From: Candidatus Saccharimonadales bacterium | GTDB taxonomy: Bacteria; Patescibacteriota; Saccharimonadia; Saccharimonadales; UBA10212 | NCBI GenBank assembly: GCA_025450575.1 | Contig: JANWHE010000025.1 | Location: 1-48,545 of the forward strand | Length of the DNA: 48,545 nt | Reading direction: 5' to 3' | In this document: in pieces, positions 1 to 8,417 of the stretch | How the letters are laid out: each line of letters begins with the position of its first letter | Numbering within the stretch: the first letter of the stretch is position 1 | Notes under the pieces: generated by a model | The model's input: the letters and a program-made list of their open reading frames with translations, nothing else | Told to the model about the DNA's origin: nothing | The model's database searches: none | Made by a program: the position numbers and the translations under genes

Positions 1-428
1 CTGCGGAACATGATTATCAATATGAAGGCGATAGCCACCACCGGCAGCACGCCGGTCAGCAACCCGTACCACAAGCCGCTGTTATTGGAAGCCGGCTTAT
101 TGACTATCGTCGACTTACCCTGTTTCAGCCCCTGCTCATAAATGCTGGAGCCCGCTTCTTTATAAGACTTTTCAGTAGGCTGGCTCTGGCCTTTGGGGGT
201 TATATCCAGCTCTTGGTCACCAGTGACGGTTATCTGGCTGATCCTACCGTTATTAGCATCAGAAATGACCTGCGAAAAGGGAACGGTTTTGAGCTGGCTG
301 GGAGTATTGACGGCAGCATATATTATCAGACCGAACAGAATAAGTAAGATTACGAAACCGGCATTCTTGAAGTGGTTTCGGCCTCCATCACCTCTGCGTC
401 CGCCCATGCGGAATGGTTTTTTCTCCAT
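1..428 (-). CDS. ftsH: ATP-dependent zinc metalloprotease FtsH, N-terminal part (truncated by window edge)
   Basis: Minus-strand reading MEKKPFRMGGRRGDGGRNHFKNAGFVILLILFGLIIYAAVNTPSQLKTVPFSQVISDANNGRISQITVTGDQELDI...LLTGVLPVVAIAFILIIMFRS has the FtsH N-terminal TM/periplasmic/TM layout. Adjacent to tilS, a classical neighbour. Not in the ORF track because the frame is open at the edge. Confidence 0.85.
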   Translation of the reverse strand, partial: MEKKPFRMGGRRGDGGRNHFKNAGFVILLILFGLIIYAAVNTPSQLKTVPFSQVISDANNGRISQITVTGDQELDITPKGQSQPTEKSYKEAGSSIYEQGLKQGKSTIVNKPASNNSGLWYGLLTGVLPVVAIAFILIIMFR

Positions 429-454
429 ACCCCAATATTATATCATCTGTTGCG

Positions 455-1345
455 TCACCTTAGCGGCCGGGGCTCAAAGCGGGCAGTCTTTTGGCCGATT
501 TGAAGGCTAAGATTCTTTTTTATGTGATGCCTGGAGTTGCTTTTAGCGGTTCGCAGCGCGACGTTAAGACGATCGATAGTCCGTTTATCGAAGTCCCGCA
601 GATCATTTTGGCGGAGCCAGTGGATTAGGACTTCATTGCCTAATTCGGCCGGCAGCGCGCTGAATTTGGATCTGTCGATCAAACGGCTGCGCCGGAGCAA
701 GGGTGAGAGCCGGGCTAGCTCGTCGTCGATTTCGGCTCCGCGTTCGGTGATGTTCTTCAGGTTATCTAAAAATTCCCGCCTTTGCTCGACGCTCATTTTA
801 GATACCAGCTTATGGCGCACGTAATTACGCAGATAATCCTGGTTGTCGTTGGTTGGGTCATCCCGCCACTGCAATTTACTTTTTTTGGCGTAGCTTGAAA
901 TTTCTTTTTTTGAGTAAGGTAAAAGCGGACGCAGAACGTTCTTATTGCTCGAGATGGCCGCTATGCCGCGGCGACCGGTACCGCGCAGCAGGTTGATAAT
1001 CGCCGTTTCAATCAGGTCGTCCTGATGGTGAGCGGTGATGAGGGCGCCCGCGCCGTATTTGGCCCGCACCATGTTCAGAAATTCATAGCGGGCCCGGCGG
1101 GCGGTTTCCTCGCTGGTGCCGGCGCCCAGCTCGCCACGGCCGGCTTCGAACGGCAAGCCTAAGACGGCCGCCGCGCCGGCTACCAGCTTTTCGTCTTCGC
1201 CGCTATCAGGCCGGATACCGTGGTTAAAATGCGCTACCACTAAGCTAATTTCCGGCAAATTACTTAACAAGTCAAATAATACCATGGAGTCCACGCCGCC
1301 GCTGACAGCCAGGATGTATCGGCCCTTTGGAATCTTCATGTCCAT
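455..1345 (-). CDS. tilS: tRNA(Ile)-lysidine synthase TilS
   Basis: SGGVDSMVL PP-loop motif near the N-terminus, AHFNHGIR, AHHQDDLIET; tilS-ftsH order. Confidence 0.93.
   Translation of the reverse strand: MDMKIPKGRYILAVSGGVDSMVLFDLLSNLPEISLVVAHFNHGIRPDSGEDEKLVAGAAAVLGLPFEAGRGELGAGTSEETARRARYEFLNMVRAKYGAGALITAHHQDDLIETAIINLLRGTGRRGIAAISSNKNVLRPLLPYSKKEISSYAKKSKLQWRDDPTNDNQDYLRNYVRHKLVSKMSVEQRREFLDNLKNITERGAEIDDELARLSPLLRRSRLIDRSKFSALPAELGNEVLIHWLRQNDLRDFDKRTIDRLNVALRTAKSNSRHHIKKNLSLQIGQKTARFEPRPLR
1260..1280 (-). repeat. Dispersed palindromic motif, copy 1 (inside tilS)
   Basis: TTACTTAACAAGTCAAATAAT; contains TTGACTTGTTAAGT on the minus strand. Confidence 0.8.
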
Positions 1346-1456
1346 ATCTGGTATAAATCTTAGCAGTATTGTCCATTTCGGCCGATAGATGTAAGTTATT
1401 TAACTTTAAAATCGACGGCTAATGATTTAATTAGTGTTAACTAATAGGAGAACGTT

Positions 1457-1708
1457 ATGCAGCCAATAGACGAACCGAACGACGAAGAACGCCAGGAAAA
1501 ATTACCAGGCGATTATTCCACGCCGTTCTCTCCTCCCGGCGGCATCAACGACACCACCGACGATACCCATCCGGACAGCGATACCGACGTGGACGTTCAG
1601 GAACACTATGATGCCGGTATTGCCGCGGCATCGGGCGCCGACGATCCCGGCAACCGCGGCGTCTTAGGCTATACTCCTCCCGATGATGACGAAGACGACG
1701 AAGAATAG
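1457..1708 (+). CDS. Small highly acidic hypothetical protein
   Basis: ATG preceded by aggaga; 83 aa rich in D/E/P; no family recognised. Confidence 0.6.
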   Translation: MQPIDEPNDEERQEKLPGDYSTPFSPPGGINDTTDDTHPDSDTDVDVQEHYDAGIAAASGADDPGNRGVLGYTPPDDDEDDEE

Positions 1709-1709
1709 T

Positions 1710-2231
1710 TCAGGCTGAGTGTAATCTATTCCGGTGGTTACGGTACTCGCGCTGCGTCAGATAAATTATCAGAAGGTCAAAGACCGTTAATAAGAACAGG
1801 CTGACTGAGAACTTGACCCAGGCCAATCGATAAATCTGATATATCGCGAACAATCCGACAACCGTGATTAACGCCAGATAAGCCCAGATCCGGTCATGCA
1901 GTACCTGCCAGACCAGTACTATTTTTACGATGCCTTGGGCTAAGAGGTAGATCGCGCCGAAAATCAGCGCTTTTCCAGTCAGACTGTGGGCGGTTTTAAG
2001 AATATGATTGGCCAGCCAGTCGTGCGGGTCAGACGACAGTTCGCTCTGGGTCAGCCAGCGGGCAAAATGATTTATCTCGGCGGGATTTACCAGCAGCAAC
2101 AAGATTCCGCCTAGTGTCTCCAGCACGCCGTCCAGCCCCTTTATATAAAGACTGTACCTAAAGGCCTTATCGGTCGCCGTCCGGGGATGTTCCGCCGGAT
2201 TATAGTCAGTGGATCTTTGTGCTTTTCCCAT
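1710..2231 (-). CDS. DUF2127-like integral membrane protein
   Basis: FRYSLYIKGLDGVLETLGGILLLLVNP plus four hydrophobic segments. Confidence 0.75.
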   Translation of the reverse strand: MGKAQRSTDYNPAEHPRTATDKAFRYSLYIKGLDGVLETLGGILLLLVNPAEINHFARWLTQSELSSDPHDWLANHILKTAHSLTGKALIFGAIYLLAQGIVKIVLVWQVLHDRIWAYLALITVVGLFAIYQIYRLAWVKFSVSLFLLTVFDLLIIYLTQREYRNHRNRLHSA

Positions 2232-2237
2232 AAATTC

Positions 2238-2314
2238 TGGTAGCAGGGGCGAGATTTGAACTCGCGACCCCAGGCTTATGAGTCCTGTGCTCTAACCAAC
2301 TGAGCTACCCTGCC
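2238..2314 (-). tRNA. tRNA with CAU anticodon (elongator Met or Ile2)
   Basis: Reverse strand GGCAGGGTAGCTCAGTTGGTTAGAGCACAGGACTCATAAGCCTGGGGTCGCGAGTTCAAATCTCGCCCCTGCTACCA; cloverleaf arms and encoded CCA visible; loop CTCATAA. Confidence 0.93.
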
Positions 2315-2322
2315 GTAAAAAG

Positions 2323-2352
2323 AACAGATGTAATTATATCATTACATCTGTT
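2323..2352. terminator. Perfect 12-bp inverted repeat AACAGATGTAAT/ATTACATCTGTT, terminator or tRNA promoter-associated palindrome
   Basis: Inverted repeat seen directly; on the minus strand it is followed by CTTTTT and contains TATAAT. Confidence 0.55.
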
Positions 2353-2374
2353 AATTAGGGACACTGGACTGGAG

Positions 2375-2455
2375 TCAGGCGTCCAGCAGTACCTCGTCGA
2401 CGGCCAGAATCTCCTCATTGGTCGTCGGAAGCAATATATAAGATAATTGCGGCAT
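2375..2455 (-). CDS. Possible 26-aa small protein (MPQLSYILLPTTNEEILAVDEVLLDA)
   Basis: Short ATG...TGA frame followed by a strong inverted repeat; weak upstream purine run only. Confidence 0.25.
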   Translation of the reverse strand: MPQLSYILLPTTNEEILAVDEVLLDA

Positions 2456-2677
2456 CTAAAGTTTTTCCTTTTTGTTTTTGTTAACCTGCTTAAGATTAAA
2501 CGTTAACGGACATAGGCTTGTCAAATAATTTCGATTGCTTTTTTACCGTATAAGTGGTTAACTTGCGATGTTAGGAGCTTATCTGTTCTTGGTGAGAATG
2601 TTCGGCCCTTGGTGCAAGAGTTCTAATACCAGACCAGTAAGGGTCGTACCTAGTAAGAATTAATAAGGAACTAATAC

Positions 2678-2950
2678 ATGTACAAAGTTTTTGTAGGTGG
2701 TCTGCCATTCAGCACCACCGATGACGAACTGCGCGAACTTTTTGCCGCCCACGGCAAAGTGGCTTCCGCCAACGTTGTCCGCGACCGCGAGAGCGGCCGC
2801 AGCAAGGGCTTCGGATTCGTCGAATTCGAAGACACCGAAGAAGGCAAAGCCGCCGAAAAGGCCCTTAACGGGTCTGATCTTGGTGGCCGCACGATTTCGG
2901 TCGCCGAGGCTCGTCCTAAAGAGGACCGCCCGCGCACTAACAACTGGTAA
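2678..2950 (+). CDS. RNA-binding protein, single RRM domain
   Basis: KVFVGGLPFSTTDDELRELFAAHGKV (RNP2) and SKGFGFVEF (RNP1). Confidence 0.95.
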   Translation: MYKVFVGGLPFSTTDDELRELFAAHGKVASANVVRDRESGRSKGFGFVEFEDTEEGKAAEKALNGSDLGGRTISVAEARPKEDRPRTNNW

Positions 2951-2965
2951 GTCCGGTCTTGTTAT

Positions 2966-2993
2966 AAAAAACTCCCGTTCTCGGGAGTTTTTT
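2966..2993. terminator. Rho-independent terminator, bidirectional
   Basis: AAAAAACTCCCGttctCGGGAGTTTTTT between convergent genes. Confidence 0.9.
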
Positions 2994-3327
2994 ATTTATG
3001 ATACTTATCGCCCCAGGCGGCCATGCTCTTCAACGTCGGTAATAGGTCGCGGCCCTTGGTGGTCAGCGTATACTCCACCCGCGGCGGCACTTCGGCGAAC
3101 GACTTCTTCGTAATAAGCCCGCAGTGCTCCATGTCGTCCAACCTTTGCGATAAGGTGCGGGGGCTGATGCCTTTCAGAGCCTGTTCTAAAGTGGAAAAGC
3201 GGGCGCAGCCTTCTGATAGCTCTTTGACGATCAAAGCCGTCCACTTATTGCCTAAAATGGCTAAAGCCGCGGCTACGCAGCCCGGCCGGTTCTCGATTTC
3301 AGTATCGGTTAAAACTTTCGCTTGCAT
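2992..3327 (-). CDS. HxlR-family winged-helix transcriptional regulator
   Basis: CVAAALAILGNKWTALIVKEL...RFSTLEQALKGISPRTLSQRLDDMEHCGLI...PPRVEYTLTTKGRDLLP. Start taken at MQAKVLT rather than the longer ORF start at 3372. Confidence 0.92.
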   Translation of the reverse strand: MQAKVLTDTEIENRPGCVAAALAILGNKWTALIVKELSEGCARFSTLEQALKGISPRTLSQRLDDMEHCGLITKKSFAEVPPRVEYTLTTKGRDLLPTLKSMAAWGDKYHK

Positions 3328-3338
3328 AGTTACTTTAC

Positions 3339-3376
3339 TTAATATACTATTGGAAGTATTAATACTATACAAATAA
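3339..3376. promoter_or_regulatory. Candidate HxlR operator in divergent promoter region
   Basis: Perfect 12-bp palindrome AGTATTAATACT plus nearby TACTTAATATACTATT between divergent HxlR and LUD genes. Confidence 0.5.
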
Positions 3377-3394
3377 TAGCATCAGGAGGGATAG

Positions 3395-4045
3395 ATGTCC
3401 AACGCAACTACAACACCAGGCCAAGCCATGGCCGCAAGTACTAAATACTCGCAGCCGGCCAGCGAGGCGCGGATCGTAAAAACTAAGGACGCGCTGCAAG
3501 CTAACGGTTTCAACGTGCTAGTGGTCGATAATCTCGACCAGCTTAAGGATGAGGTCTTAAAACTTATCCCGGAAAAATCCGAGGTCTTTACCGCTACGTC
3601 GCGCACGGTTGACGCGGCTGGCCTGACCGAGATCCTGAATTCCGACAAATATAAGTCTGTCCGAGACATGTTCATGCCGCTATATGGCCAGCCCGACAAG
3701 CAGAACGAGATGAAGCGTATCGGGTCAGCCTCGGACTACGCTATCGGGAGTGTCCACGCCATCACCGAAGACGGACAAGTGCTGATAGCTTCGGCTTCCG
3801 GCAGCCAGCTGCCTAACTATGTTTACGGCGCCCAGCACTTTATCTGGGCTGTCGGCTCGCAGAAACTGGTTAAAGATTTAAACGATGCCTTTGATCGGCT
3901 GGAAACTTATACTTTCCCGCTGGAAGACGAGCGCGCCCAAGAAGCTTACGGCGCCCATTCGTCCATCAATAAGATCCTGGTTTACCGTAAAGAAACCCAG
4001 GGCCGCGGCACGGTCATAATCATCCGCGAACCGGTCGGTTTCTAA
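3395..4045 (+). CDS. LUD-domain (LutC/YkgG-like) protein
   Basis: VFTATSRTVDAAGLTEIL...GSASDYAIGSVHAITEDGQVLIASASGSQLPNYVYGAQHFIWAVGSQKLV...VYRKETQGRGTVIIIREPVGF. Confidence 0.8.
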   Translation: MSNATTTPGQAMAASTKYSQPASEARIVKTKDALQANGFNVLVVDNLDQLKDEVLKLIPEKSEVFTATSRTVDAAGLTEILNSDKYKSVRDMFMPLYGQPDKQNEMKRIGSASDYAIGSVHAITEDGQVLIASASGSQLPNYVYGAQHFIWAVGSQKLVKDLNDAFDRLETYTFPLEDERAQEAYGAHSSINKILVYRKETQGRGTVIIIREPVGF

Positions 4046-4242
4046 GATTTCTCGGACGGAACTTTGGCGCCCTTTTTGCGGGCTTTGGACAAGCCGATAG
4101 CTATCGCTTGCTTTTGACTGGTAACCTTCCGACCGGTGCGTCCGCTGGTCAGCTTGCCTTTTTTGCGCTGGCGCTGAGCCTTTTCTACTTCCTTCTGAGC
4201 CATAGCTCCATATTTTGCCATACCACCCCTCCTCTTATCCAA
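4042..4242 (-). CDS. Small basic protein, DUF6496-like
   Basis: MAKYGAMAQKEVEKAQRQRKKGKLTSGRTGRKVTSQKQAIAIGLSKARKKGAKVP. Confidence 0.75.
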   Translation of the reverse strand: MDKRRGGMAKYGAMAQKEVEKAQRQRKKGKLTSGRTGRKVTSQKQAIAIGLSKARKKGAKVPSEKS

Positions 4243-4280
4243 GTTCAGGATAGCTCCCTGATGCCAGACGTGTATGTAAG

Positions 4281-4691
4281 CTACTTAACGACAATGGTGC
4301 CGCGCATCGAGGGGTGGATGCTGCAGTGGTATTGGAACGACCCGGTCTTTTCGAAGGTGAAGCTATAGCTTTGACCAGGGGCTATATCGCCGCTATTGGG
4401 ACCGCCGACATTACTAAGATCATCAACTACCGTATGGGTGATACTGTCATTGTTAGTCCAGGTTACGCTGCCGCCTTTGGCGATAGTTATCTGCGACGGC
4501 GTGAACATCATGTTATGAATGTTAATCTTGCCTTCCGCGGCCTGGTTAGAATTTGTTGTATTGCTTTGGCTGGAATTATTATTGCCACTGCCTGTCGAAG
4601 GGTTCGGGTTAGAGTTTTTACTTCCGAAAACCAGCCAGCCGCCGACCGCCAGAACTATAACTATCACAATCGCTATAAATGTCTTGATCAT
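4281..4691 (-). CDS. Membrane-anchored cupredoxin (plastocyanin-like) protein
   Basis: N-terminal TM, NQSxx linker, then MMFTPSQITIAKGGSVTWTNNDSITHTV...GSFQYHCSIHPSMRGTIVV with type 1 Cu ligands H/C/H/M. Confidence 0.9.
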   Translation of the reverse strand: MIKTFIAIVIVIVLAVGGWLVFGSKNSNPNPSTGSGNNNSSQSNTTNSNQAAEGKINIHNMMFTPSQITIAKGGSVTWTNNDSITHTVVDDLSNVGGPNSGDIAPGQSYSFTFEKTGSFQYHCSIHPSMRGTIVVK

Positions 4692-4809
4692 AGCTGTCTC
4701 CTCTTTATATTCCTGATACTACCACTCCCACCATTAATTACCAGTTAAACAACTTACAGAAAATAGCTTACGTTGACTTTTTATAGTACCTTGTATAACC
4801 TAGTATTGT

Positions 4810-5145
4810 ATGAACGATAATACCGCCGAGACCCAGATGCGCAAAGGCATGCTCGTTTATTGCGTCCTGCTTCTATGCAAAGACGGCAAGGTCTATACTA
4901 GCGAACTTATCCGCGCCCTGCACGGCGCCGAGCTGATTGTCGTAGAAGGGACACTATATCCCTTGCTGAACCGCTTAGCCAAAGACGGCTTGCTGGCCTA
5001 TGAATGGCAGGAAAGCGAACAGGGGCCGCCACGCAAATACTATTGGCTGACCGCTGAAGGCACCGAATTACTAAACGATTTACGCAACACGTACCACAAA
5101 CTGCACGCATCGATAACCTCGCTAGAGAAAGGAGCCAAAAAATGA
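4810..5145 (+). CDS. PadR-family transcriptional regulator
   Basis: MRKGMLVYCVLLLCKDGKVYTSELIRALHGAELIVVEGTLYPLLNRLAKDGLLAYEWQESEQGPPRKYYWLTAEGTELL. Confidence 0.93.
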   Translation: MNDNTAETQMRKGMLVYCVLLLCKDGKVYTSELIRALHGAELIVVEGTLYPLLNRLAKDGLLAYEWQESEQGPPRKYYWLTAEGTELLNDLRNTYHKLHASITSLEKGAKK

Positions 5146-6434
5146 ACGAAGTAACTAAAATCCACTTGGGCCGGCAGGCTCTTAACATATCGGTAGCTGC
5201 CCATAAATCCTTGCGCGCCTACATAGACGCCATAGCCAAGCAGGTCGGCGACGAGGATGTTGTAGAAGAGGTAGAACTGCGCATGGCCGAGCTGCTGGCC
5301 GAACGCGGCGTAAGCGGCGATAAGGTCATCTTAGTCAAAGACGTGGACTATCTAAAAAAGCAGTTGGGCGACCCTAAGGACTTTAAAGAAAGCGAAGAAG
5401 ACGCGTCGACCGCGAACGGCGGAGCGACGGACGCCAAGAGGCTGTTCCGCGATACCGATAACGCCATGATAGCCGGCGTAGCCGCCGGGCTGGCCAAGTA
5501 TTTTGGGATAGACGTGTTACTTATAAGAATCCTGTTTATCGTGGGGACCTTCGCCTGGGGCGGCGGCATACTGCTCTACATCGCCCTGTGGCTGCTGGTG
5601 CCGGAAGCCAGGACCTCCAGCGAAAAACTGCAGATGGCCGGTCGGTCGGTGACTGTGGGCAACCTAAAGGAAGTAGTGGGACGCGCCGACGTCAAGGGCG
5701 CGGCTCAGCGAGCTAATAATTCCATCGCCGGGCCTATCAATACTTTTTTCAGTCTGCTCGTGAAAGTGATTGGCATCGGCTTTATCTTGGCCGGACTGGC
5801 GGCTATATTCGGGCTGATCGCCATGACTACATATCTGCTGCTGCACACCGGCAACTTGGTCCAAGACAATCTGTTCCCCGTCGGATTCCGGGAGCATCTT
5901 CTACTGGATATCGGGGTGGCGGTGGCTACCCTGATCTCCATATTCATCGTGCTGTTCGGCCTGGCTATATTTAAGCGCCGGTGGCCCATCCGCACCTGGA
6001 TAACCGGCTTGCTGGTCGGCCTGCTATTCATCGGTCTGGCGGCCGGCGGAGCTCTGGCTGCCGATACGGTACCGCAGGTCCGCGACCGCTACGATGCCAG
6101 CCTGCATACCGTGACCCGTGCTCTGCCGGCCTTCACTCACGTGACAGTTGAAGGGGAAAGTGCGGAAGTGGAATTTCGATACGCTCCGACTTATTCAGCC
6201 AGTCTACAATACTATGGCGATACCGACCCCTCTAAGATCAAAACGACTGTGATCGACGGTAATTTAGTCATAGACTCGCAAAGTTTTGACTGGCACAAGT
6301 ACTGTGGCGCGGCCATATGCTTACCCAACGACTTCGATATGCACCTAACGATTTATTCGCCCAATGAGCCCGGGCTGGATTTCACGGGCCAAAGTAAAGC
6401 GATCTTCATGGGCCCGCACTATCCTGGCCTATAG
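5142..6434 (+). CDS. PspC-domain multi-TM protein
   Basis: LFRDTDNAMIAGVAAGLAKYFGIDVLLIRILFIVGTFAWGGGILLYIALWLLVPEA; ATGA overlap with padR. Confidence 0.9.
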   Translation: MNEVTKIHLGRQALNISVAAHKSLRAYIDAIAKQVGDEDVVEEVELRMAELLAERGVSGDKVILVKDVDYLKKQLGDPKDFKESEEDASTANGGATDAKRLFRDTDNAMIAGVAAGLAKYFGIDVLLIRILFIVGTFAWGGGILLYIALWLLVPEARTSSEKLQMAGRSVTVGNLKEVVGRADVKGAAQRANNSIAGPINTFFSLLVKVIGIGFILAGLAAIFGLIAMTTYLLLHTGNLVQDNLFPVGFREHLLLDIGVAVATLISIFIVLFGLAIFKRRWPIRTWITGLLVGLLFIGLAAGGALAADTVPQVRDRYDASLHTVTRALPAFTHVTVEGESAEVEFRYAPTYSASLQYYGDTDPSKIKTTVIDGNLVIDSQSFDWHKYCGAAICLPNDFDMHLTIYSPNEPGLDFTGQSKAIFMGPHYPGL

Positions 6435-6446
6435 ATGGCTAACAGA

Positions 6447-6475
6447 TTGACAAAACCGCTTTAACAGATTAGAAT
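6447..6475 (+). promoter_or_regulatory. Sigma-70-type promoter for structured RNA plus tRNA-CAU
   Basis: TTGACA (6447-6452), 17 nt, TAGAAT (6470-6475). Confidence 0.75.
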
Positions 6476-6481
6476 AACTAA

Positions 6482-6600
6482 CTGCTCATCCCTTTTGATA
6501 TGGTTTAAGGGAAAGGTAGTAGACACGGTTTCGCTTTAGCGAAATTCGGCTTGGCCGAAAGTGTCGTTGAAGGAAAACCGTAGGTTGTCCTTCAAAATTG
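6482..6600 (+). ncRNA. Structured leader / candidate ncRNA preceding tRNA-CAU
   Basis: Stems TCCCTT/AAGGGA (6489-6494/6507-6512), GACAC/GTGTC (6522-6526/6561-6565) enclosing TTTCGC/GCGAAA and TTCGGC/GCCGAA, then TTGAAGGA/TCCTTCAA (6567-6574/6588-6595). Confidence 0.5.
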
Positions 6601-6601
6601 T

Positions 6602-6676
6602 CGCGGGGTAGAGCAGTGGCAGCTCGCGTGGCTCATAACCACGAGGTCGCCGGTTCGAGTCCGGCCCCCGCTACCA
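6602..6676 (+). tRNA. tRNA-CAU, probably initiator fMet
   Basis: CGCGGGGTAGAGCAGTGGCAGCTCGCGTGGCTCATAACCACGAGGTCGCCGGTTCGAGTCCGGCCCCCGCTACCA; unpaired 1-72 (C x U) is typical of initiators. Confidence 0.92.
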
Positions 6677-6690
6677 AGTCTGAATAACAG

Positions 6691-6725
6691 ATACGGATTG
6701 GCAAAATAGTCAATCCGTATTTTTA
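6691..6725 (+). terminator. Rho-independent terminator
   Basis: ATACGGATTG...CAATCCGTATTTTT. Confidence 0.9.
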
Positions 6726-6762
6726 TTCCACTCCTGTTATTTGGATTCTAGTCGTGTTTGGT

Positions 6763-7905
6763 CTAATGTTCTAATGCATCCCTAACAGAATAATAGGCAG
6801 GCTTCGGTTGATAATTTTTATCAAACATCAATGGCATAGCGTCAGGAAGGCCTACGTAGTTATACCAGGTTTCTTTGTCCGTGATCCCTAGAAAGGCAAA
6901 GCTGTGGCACGCCTGTGATTCTGTGCATGCGCGTACCATATCGTAGTAAATTTTAGCTTCCTGTTGATCTTTCTGCTCCGTCGACCCTTTAACACCGTTC
7001 ATATTTACGTCAAATTCTGTAACATAAACACCAATACCTAACGCAGCGAACCGTTGCATATTTTTAATGACTGCCTCTTTTGTTGGCGGAGAGCTACCAT
7101 CCAAATGCATTTGCATTCCGATTCCATCTATTGGAACACCGCGTGCCTGAGCACCCTTAATATAGTCATACATAGCATTTGAAGTCTGGTTTATGGTTTC
7201 ATTATTAAAGTCGTTTAGAATCAGCTTTGAGTTCGGGTCGGCTTCTCTAGCCCAAATAAAAGCGGAGTCTATGTACCCATCCCCTCCTGTATTGTCGGCC
7301 CACCAGTCATGTAGGCCATAAAGGTGCTGACTGCGTGTAAATGCTTCATTTACCACGCTCCACTGAGCTATTTTCCCCCGGTAATGTTGCCCAACTGTCA
7401 GTATATGGTTTTGCATAATATTCATTAGCTGTTGCTTGCTATACCTGCCATTAATTAGCCAGCTTGGCAGCCATTTTTGTTCTCCCCATACATAATGATG
7501 GGCTTGTAGGGGCATTTGGTGGTCTTCAGCGAATTGTACAACCTGATCCATCTGTTTGAAATTGAAAGTCGTTGGTGAAGGCCTAAGCCCACCATCAGTG
7601 AAATACCAATTCGGCGTATTATCAGCTAAAGCAAAACTAAATTGCGAAGTCAAAATATCTGTATAAGGCTTATCGTTTAGATGGCTGAGTATGGCAAAAT
7701 TACCCAGTTCTAATCCCTTCGAGGATGCTAATTGTTTGAGGGGCGGTTTTGGAAGAACTGGTTCGTGTACACGATTCTCAATTTTGTATAATGCTACACT
7801 CACTATTCCGATAATAAAAAGGGGTAGAATAAATAAAAAAATCTTTCTTTTTCGCCATGCACTTCTCGGATTCTTAAACAACCTTTTAGACTTACTTGAC
7901 ATCAA
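6763..7905 (-). CDS. GH10 endo-1,4-beta-xylanase-like glycoside hydrolase, membrane-anchored
   Basis: N-terminal basic region plus TM; QWSVVNEAF (acid/base Glu), ILNDFNNE, IDGIGMQMHL, VYVTEFDVNM (nucleophile Glu). Confidence 0.92.
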   Translation of the reverse strand: MMSSKSKRLFKNPRSAWRKRKIFLFILPLFIIGIVSVALYKIENRVHEPVLPKPPLKQLASSKGLELGNFAILSHLNDKPYTDILTSQFSFALADNTPNWYFTDGGLRPSPTTFNFKQMDQVVQFAEDHQMPLQAHHYVWGEQKWLPSWLINGRYSKQQLMNIMQNHILTVGQHYRGKIAQWSVVNEAFTRSQHLYGLHDWWADNTGGDGYIDSAFIWAREADPNSKLILNDFNNETINQTSNAMYDYIKGAQARGVPIDGIGMQMHLDGSSPPTKEAVIKNMQRFAALGIGVYVTEFDVNMNGVKGSTEQKDQQEAKIYYDMVRACTESQACHSFAFLGITDKETWYNYVGLPDAMPLMFDKNYQPKPAYYSVRDALEH

Positions 7906-7985
7906 GCTTAGTCTACACCCGTTCCATTATCACCCGGTAGAGTAAGCTAACAGATTACCCTCACTAGTTAAACTCTTCCATCTAC

Positions 7986-8040
7986 TCAGCTCTGACAAGA
8001 GCTGGTTCTAATTCGAAGGGACCAGGGCTACCGAGAAAGA
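7986..8040 (+). repeat. Decayed tRNA-3'-end-like repeat copy B
   Basis: AGCTCTGACAAGAGCTGGTTCTAATTCGAAGGGACCAGGGCTACCGAGAAAGA; aligns with 9106-9160 and ends like the tRNA at 6602-6676. Confidence 0.6.
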
Positions 8041-8051
8041 ATTACAGATAG

Positions 8052-8078
8052 AGATTGGTTCCAAAACCAGTCTTTTTT
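8052..8078 (+). terminator. Rho-independent terminator
   Basis: AGATTGGTTccaaAACCAGTCTTTTTT. Confidence 0.8.
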
Positions 8079-8183
8079 GATTTAAGTCGGCACTCACCCC
8101 CGTTAATTAAGTTCGAGTCCTGCGTGGTCTGTTTATCAATTATATTGACAATATGTTGTGAGTGCGCAATAATACATTGCGTA

Positions 8184-8417
8184 ATGATATATAACAGGAT
8201 AGCGTTACTGCGTACTGAACAAGGTATTTCTCGTCAAGAGCTTGCCGATAAAGTAGGCGTAAATTATCAAACAATCGGTTTCATTGAGCGAGGAGATTAC
8301 TCGCCTAGTCTCGAGCTCGCTTTTAAGCTGGCTGAAATCTTTGGAGTTGAATTAACGACTATATTCTCGGATCAACCTTTTCAGCCGCTATTTGCTACTA
8401 AGAAGGAGAGGAAATGA
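8184..8417 (+). CDS. XRE-family (Cro/CI) small HTH regulator
   Basis: MIYNRIALLRTEQGISRQELADKVGVNYQTIGFIERGDYSPSLELAFKLAEIFGVELTTIF; start at 8184 rather than 8055. Confidence 0.93.
   Translation: MIYNRIALLRTEQGISRQELADKVGVNYQTIGFIERGDYSPSLELAFKLAEIFGVELTTIFSDQPFQPLFATKKERK

Noticed and set aside
6482-6600. Structured leader as 5S, 6S, SRP or RNase P RNA
   Set aside because: None of the conserved sequence signatures of these RNAs could be recognised.
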